A program made the position numbers and the translations under genes. The notes below the pieces were generated by a model. That model was not told the DNA's origin. It worked only from the letters and a program-made list of their open reading frames with translations, and searched no databases. This document shows, piece after piece, positions 60,291 to 64,000 of a stretch of DNA of 64,000 nt (within the stretch, counting starts at the first letter, position 1; each line of letters starts with the position of its first letter). Source of the DNA: Stenopsyche tienmushanensis (Eukaryota > Arthropoda > Insecta > Trichoptera > Stenopsychidae). The DNA lies in the NCBI GenBank assembly GCA_008973525.1, contig WACJ01000072.1, forward strand, positions 372,001-436,000, written 5' to 3'.

Positions 60291-61559
60291 GTAACTGCGC
60301 ATAGGAGACAGATCCATGGACGATCAAGAGCCTAAACAGTATATCCACCTAAGATTCAAAAATAAATAGCAGACTTTCCACTGTCTGCCCAACGAGGATC
60401 CTGCAGTTCTTCAGTCACATTAGCGCCTGGATGGCAAAATCCTGAAAAAATCAGTCATGATGGACATTACGGCAGAAAAGCGAAGATACAGATCGTTACA
60501 AAGATGAAAGGGACCGACCAACAAATTAAAAATTGGTCTTTTAGACAAACACAAAAATGTAATAGTTAACAAACTCTTATAAATATACTGATCCATAGAT
60601 CTAAAACAAGCCCATATATAAATACAACAATTCGTTGTAGATTAGGGTCCATTAAGATATAAATACCACAATTGTAAATTTGTTTCGGATTCTATTTATG
60701 TACGCAATGCCACTTAACCCCGAGTCTTCGGGGTTAAATAAAACCCCTCATGCTGGATAAACATCTATTAATTCACGATTTTAGCTGTTAATGGGTGAAC
60801 GTTGCGCCATCCTGATGTGCATGTGTATTAACATCCGCATTGGATTTGGTGCTGAAAATGCTGCCCTTCGGTGTCAGCATTCCGCATGACACGACTATCT
60901 CTGGATTGGATACTCTTCGCCCAAAACTGTACAAAATTCCACGAGAACACAACTTCTACAGTTTCACAACAGCAGGTGGGTGATTCAAATCCTCGTAAAT
61001 GGGCACCCACACGTGATAAAGAGTAATATGGAAGATGTTGCTACTTTTGATTCACAATAAACGATTGCTGAATGTTTTACATTGCACAACCGATAGATTT
61101 AGCGTTCGGAATATGACTGGTGTTATACTTGACCTGCTTAAGAATTTCCTATGCAGTGTTTCTTAAATCTTAAGCCTTCGGCTAAAAAATGTTGATATTA
61201 AATCCAATAATTGATCATTTGCATAGCCAAGAAGAAATTATTTAAGTTAAATAATCCTGTTATAAATGCAGTATATTAAATATTATTAGAATTTATTGTT
61301 GCGTGGACCAAAATTTTCGTCGGCTTTAAACTGGCCATATTTTTGATGACAAGGCGGGCAAAATAAAGGAGTGAAGAAATAGCCTTGGGATGAGGACGAC
61401 GTACATTTTGGTCCCGCGACAGATCGCCACCCCGGATGGAGGCCACGTGCCTCGCGATCGTTACCAGTTTGCGACATAGAAGGCTATAATTTTGTATCCC
61501 TAATGCTCCCTTGGAACTCTATTTATGTCGTCGCCCGACATATCTTGACCGTCGTCGTA
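60291..61559. other. No recognised gene; one hairpin
   Basis: The minus frames 60828-61010 and 61286-61477 match nothing I know. A perfect TTAA-bounded hairpin at 60714 is listed separately. Confidence 0.4.
60714..60737. repeat. TTAA-bounded hairpin
   Basis: TTAACCCCGA, loop GTCT, TCGGGGTTAA: 10 bp perfect arms with TTAA at both outer ends. Confidence 0.85.
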
Positions 61560-61790
61560 GAAGATTAAAGAACCCGCCCCTCCCGTTGTTGTGGGGGCGC
61601 GTCCGCCGTCAATCGGTCTCCGAGACCGACGTTGCGGCTAGTCCGTAGCGCTTCGGCGCTGCGCGCGACCCGCGGTACGGTCTTCGAAACCCGAATCACG
61701 TCACGATTGGCAACCGTGACAGCGGCGAAAGGTGACAGCACGGGGGCTAGCGAAGTCTGCGGCGCCGCCAGGGCTGTTATAGTATATTTT
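61560..61790. other. GC-rich structured segment
   Basis: It has several hairpins, for example CGGTCTC-CGAGACCG and AGCGC-TTCG-GCGCT. Open frames on both strands (61565-61834 minus, 61632-61838 plus) reflect the composition. I considered an rRNA fragment but see no conserved rRNA core. Confidence 0.3.
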
Positions 61791-61861
61791 AAAATAATAT
61801 ATGACGATTGTCCCAAAAGCACCAAACCTAACATATAGACCTAAGTTTAAACGATGCCGTA

Positions 61862-62180
61862 CGATCTGCCAAGACGAACAGCGCAGTGATCGACGAGGTA
61901 ATAGTGAAGAAAATCCACAAAATGGTATTGGACGATCCGTCGTCTGTAAGTGCGCGAGCTATCAGACTATAGTAGGCCTTTCAAAAAATGCTGTACAAAA
62001 AATGAAAAATTGGACATGAGAAAGCTGTATGCAAGATGGGTGCCGCATTTGCTCACAATGGAACAAAAACAGTGTCATAATGACGTTTTAATCGATGGTT
62101 CACAGCAATAAGGTCGAATTTTTGCATCAATTCAGGATGAAACATGGGTCCATAATTTCACATCTGAGACAAAGTAACAT
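61862..62180 (+). pseudogene. Mariner transposase relic (N-terminal to first catalytic block)
   Basis: In broken frames: VIDEVIVKKIHKMVLDDPSS, then VGLSKNAVQKM, then DMRKLYARWVPHLLTMEQKQ, then QDETWVHNFTSETK. The last is equivalent to the T-DE-W-HHYTPETK block that carries the first catalytic Asp of mariner transposases. The rest of the catalytic domain is missing. It is the longest of three related relics (17463 minus, 36118 minus). F900 repeat sequence follows 520 bp downstream, in the same orientation. Confidence 0.85.
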
Positions 62181-62384
62181 GGGGACCCTCCGCTGACCGG
62201 AGCTGTTTATTGGTTCCGCTATTCAGGATCAAAACCTAAATTTAATATCCATGTCCACGAGGACATGCTCATTCTCAATTTTATTTTATTTTGTTGGTTT
62301 TATTATAAATATGAACAAACATTGATTTCAATATATAAGATCTAATGTAAGTTAATTGTATTATACCTATATTATTTGAGAAAG

Positions 62385-62477
62385 TGCACACAATAAGTGG
62401 ACGAAGTTTTATCGCAATCTGATGAACGGTATGGGAGCGCATAAAATATGAACAAAGTTTAATTTTTAAATCTTAGA
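62385..62477 (-). mobile_element. Helitron-like 5'-end fragment
   Basis: On the minus strand it begins TCTAAGATTTAAAAATT and continues TTTGTTCATATTTTATGCGC, CCATACCGTTCATCAG and GCGATAAAACTTCGTCCAC, matching the first 90 bp of 39690-39969. The 3' part is absent. Confidence 0.5.
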
Positions 62478-62700
62478 AGATTGTGAGAAGAAGTGAGATA
62501 TTTCATATTAATAATTGAGTAAGAATCTGATGATTTGGACGTATTTCAGGATTGCAATAATTTTTTTAACCTGATTACTAAAACACTTATACAAATCATG
62601 CCAATATTGTCCCCAGAGCCATAATTGGTTTATATTGTTTGATATTAATCATTTTAGTTTTTACTTGTTTATGATTTATTTAAGATTAGCCTCTGAGAGA

Positions 62701-62910
62701 GCTTCCGTTATCGTACAGATCATAGAAAATGCCGCAAAAAGCCCTAAAAGAGGACGGAGTGCCCACAAGTTGTGTGTGTCCAACCGGTCCGCTTTTCGGG
62801 CCGCTGACATGATGAATGAGCACTTCGCGATCGGACGCCATACCCGAACATGTCTACAGGACGATTACGAACTCTCATTACAAAACGAAGTTGTCCGAAG
62901 AAGACTGAGT
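62701..62910 (+). repeat. Repeat family F900, fragment
   Basis: This resembles 11573-11790, starting GCTTCCGTTATCGTACAGAT, then AATGCCGCAAAAAGCC, AAAAGAGGACGGAGTG, a CGGTCC-rich block, CGATCGGACGCCATACCC and GAAGAAGACTGAG. The 3' half of the family is missing. Confidence 0.65.
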
Positions 62911-64000
62911 TTTTATGATCAAAATTGAATCATATTGATGTGCAAATGCATTTGATCAATTTGATCATTTGATCTTCAAATTGCAAGAATGAAGACGATA
63001 TCAAACTTCTATCTCCTTACAAAAACATTCAATTGAAATCGATATTTTTTTTAAGAAACTTTGTACATACATATTTTTCTTTACCCCACAATTTGATGGG
63101 TATTATTAGAGCTGTTACGAAATTTCAGTAATCATTTTTTATAAATGTATTCGCATGGTATTCGATATCATAGCAAATGTATACGATCAGCTGTTTTTGA
63201 CAGTTTGCGAATCTAGCACGCCTACATGCTCTGTATTATAAAATGTAGATATCTAAACATTATGCCAGCAATGCTGCACGTATTGAATAATGTACGAAGA
63301 TGTGGATTTCAAGCAAATACATCGTCAAATTCATGAATAGTCTCCCATTGGGAGGGTCATCAAAACCGTCGATGGCTGTCAACCTATAATTACACTCAAA
63401 GACACGTGCTATTTGAAGATATGACCATTGCAAACGATAGTCGAAACATGTCGTCAACAGCTGGAACAAATTTGGGTCCAGTCCCCTTAATACTTCACGC
63501 TACGTTGCTTCCATCACAACTGTTATTCAAACCGTTTTCTTCGGAAGTCGCCTCAATTCAACAACAATTCTGCAACGCTTTTTCAGATTCATTCGGGTCC
63601 AAAAAAAGTAATCTTATACATCATCTCAATATCTGCAAATTATATAAAATCCAAGAATTTATAACAAGATAACAAATAATTCATCATATACGGTATTTGT
63701 TTATTTAACCTTCTTGTACCGAAGGCAGTCATACGCGACCCACAACTATATTTATGAGCATACTTATCAAAATCAAACTTTAGATTGTGTACAAGACGAG
63801 CAAATATATTCTAATGTTGATTTCCTGATCCTGTAACTCGGAGTGTTAATTCAAACAATGTACACATACATTCGACTATTTTTGAAGAATATGGTTGATG
63901 AGCACATTTTAAAAACACATTAACGCTATGTAAACACTGACAAAATGATAAATAATGATGGCCCATGAATATGATTGAAATTCAACGAAATTACCTTTTA
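62911..64000. other. No recognised gene; one TTAA-type motif
   Basis: The plus frame 63406-63672 (88 codons) matches nothing I know. TTAACCTTCTTGTACCGAAG at 63705 resembles the TTAA-type ends; its partner would lie outside or was not found. Confidence 0.4.

Noticed and set aside
61560..61790. Possible rRNA fragment in a GC-rich hairpin-rich block
   Set aside because: No conserved rRNA core sequence was recognised; hairpins alone are not diagnostic.
17155..62928. Recurring arginine-rich frame in copies of F900 (17199-17480 minus, 62635-62928 plus, 45834-46073 plus)
   Set aside because: The frames start and end at different places, shift frame between copies and track the repeat boundaries. 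No evidence for a conserved product.

Overview
The window reads as non-genic, AT-rich, CpG-retaining DNA of an insect-type animal genome. I place it there because the recognisable content is an arthropod-style mix of transposon relics: R1-clade LINE, mariner, pogo/Tigger, piggyBac, Helitron-like, hAT-like ends, LTR-like repeats and a tRNA-headed SINE-like repeat. Retained CpG and low GC would fit Hymenoptera, but I cannot fix the order. I see no intact cellular gene, no tRNA or rRNA gene, no operon and no CRISPR array. Most open frames here are short, and at this AT content frames of 60-130 codons arise by chance. The only long frame I can name is the 3' part of an R1-type retrotransposon.

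Layout. 0-10 kb: a TTAA-bounded MITE (625-847), a longer relative at 3825-4738 that holds a nested element, a third TTAA end at 6970, an LTR-like repeat (7255-7591) and an inverted-repeat element (9582-10087). 10-21 kb: copies of a repeat called here F900 (11573-11975 and 16975-17882, the latter enclosing a mariner relic), a tandemly duplicated mariner-superfamily fragment (14354-14483) and a second LTR-like repeat (16178-16578). 21-33 kb: copies of a WVPHELSE-type mariner relic, a large inverted repeat (arms 26112-26540 and 29118-29615) and the R1 insertion (31280-32285) abutting one mariner relic. 35-46 kb: three Helitron-like copies, a mariner relic, a solo hAT-like end, a pogo transposase relic (42560-43576, minus) and another F900 copy. 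46-64 kb: a TTAA MITE with twin palindromes (46342-46868), two more pogo elements (one carrying a nested TTAA MITE), another TTAA MITE, SINE-like copies, a piggyBac transposase relic (57383-58160), a third mariner relic and the last F900 and Helitron-like pieces.

The main observation is a shared terminal design. Several sequence-unrelated repeats start at TTAA, continue as (C/A)C-CTT-like sequence and often CCG, and then carry a 14-25 bp dyad within about 10-45 bp of the end. A decayed piggyBac transposase lies in the same window. I infer a group of TTAA-targeting non-autonomous elements whose subterminal palindromes may be transposase binding sites.

Nesting gives a relative history: an element inside a TTAA element (3930-4625 in 3825-4738), a TTAA MITE inside a pogo element (54663-54898 in 54613-55088), and R1 next to or inside a mariner relic (near 32285).
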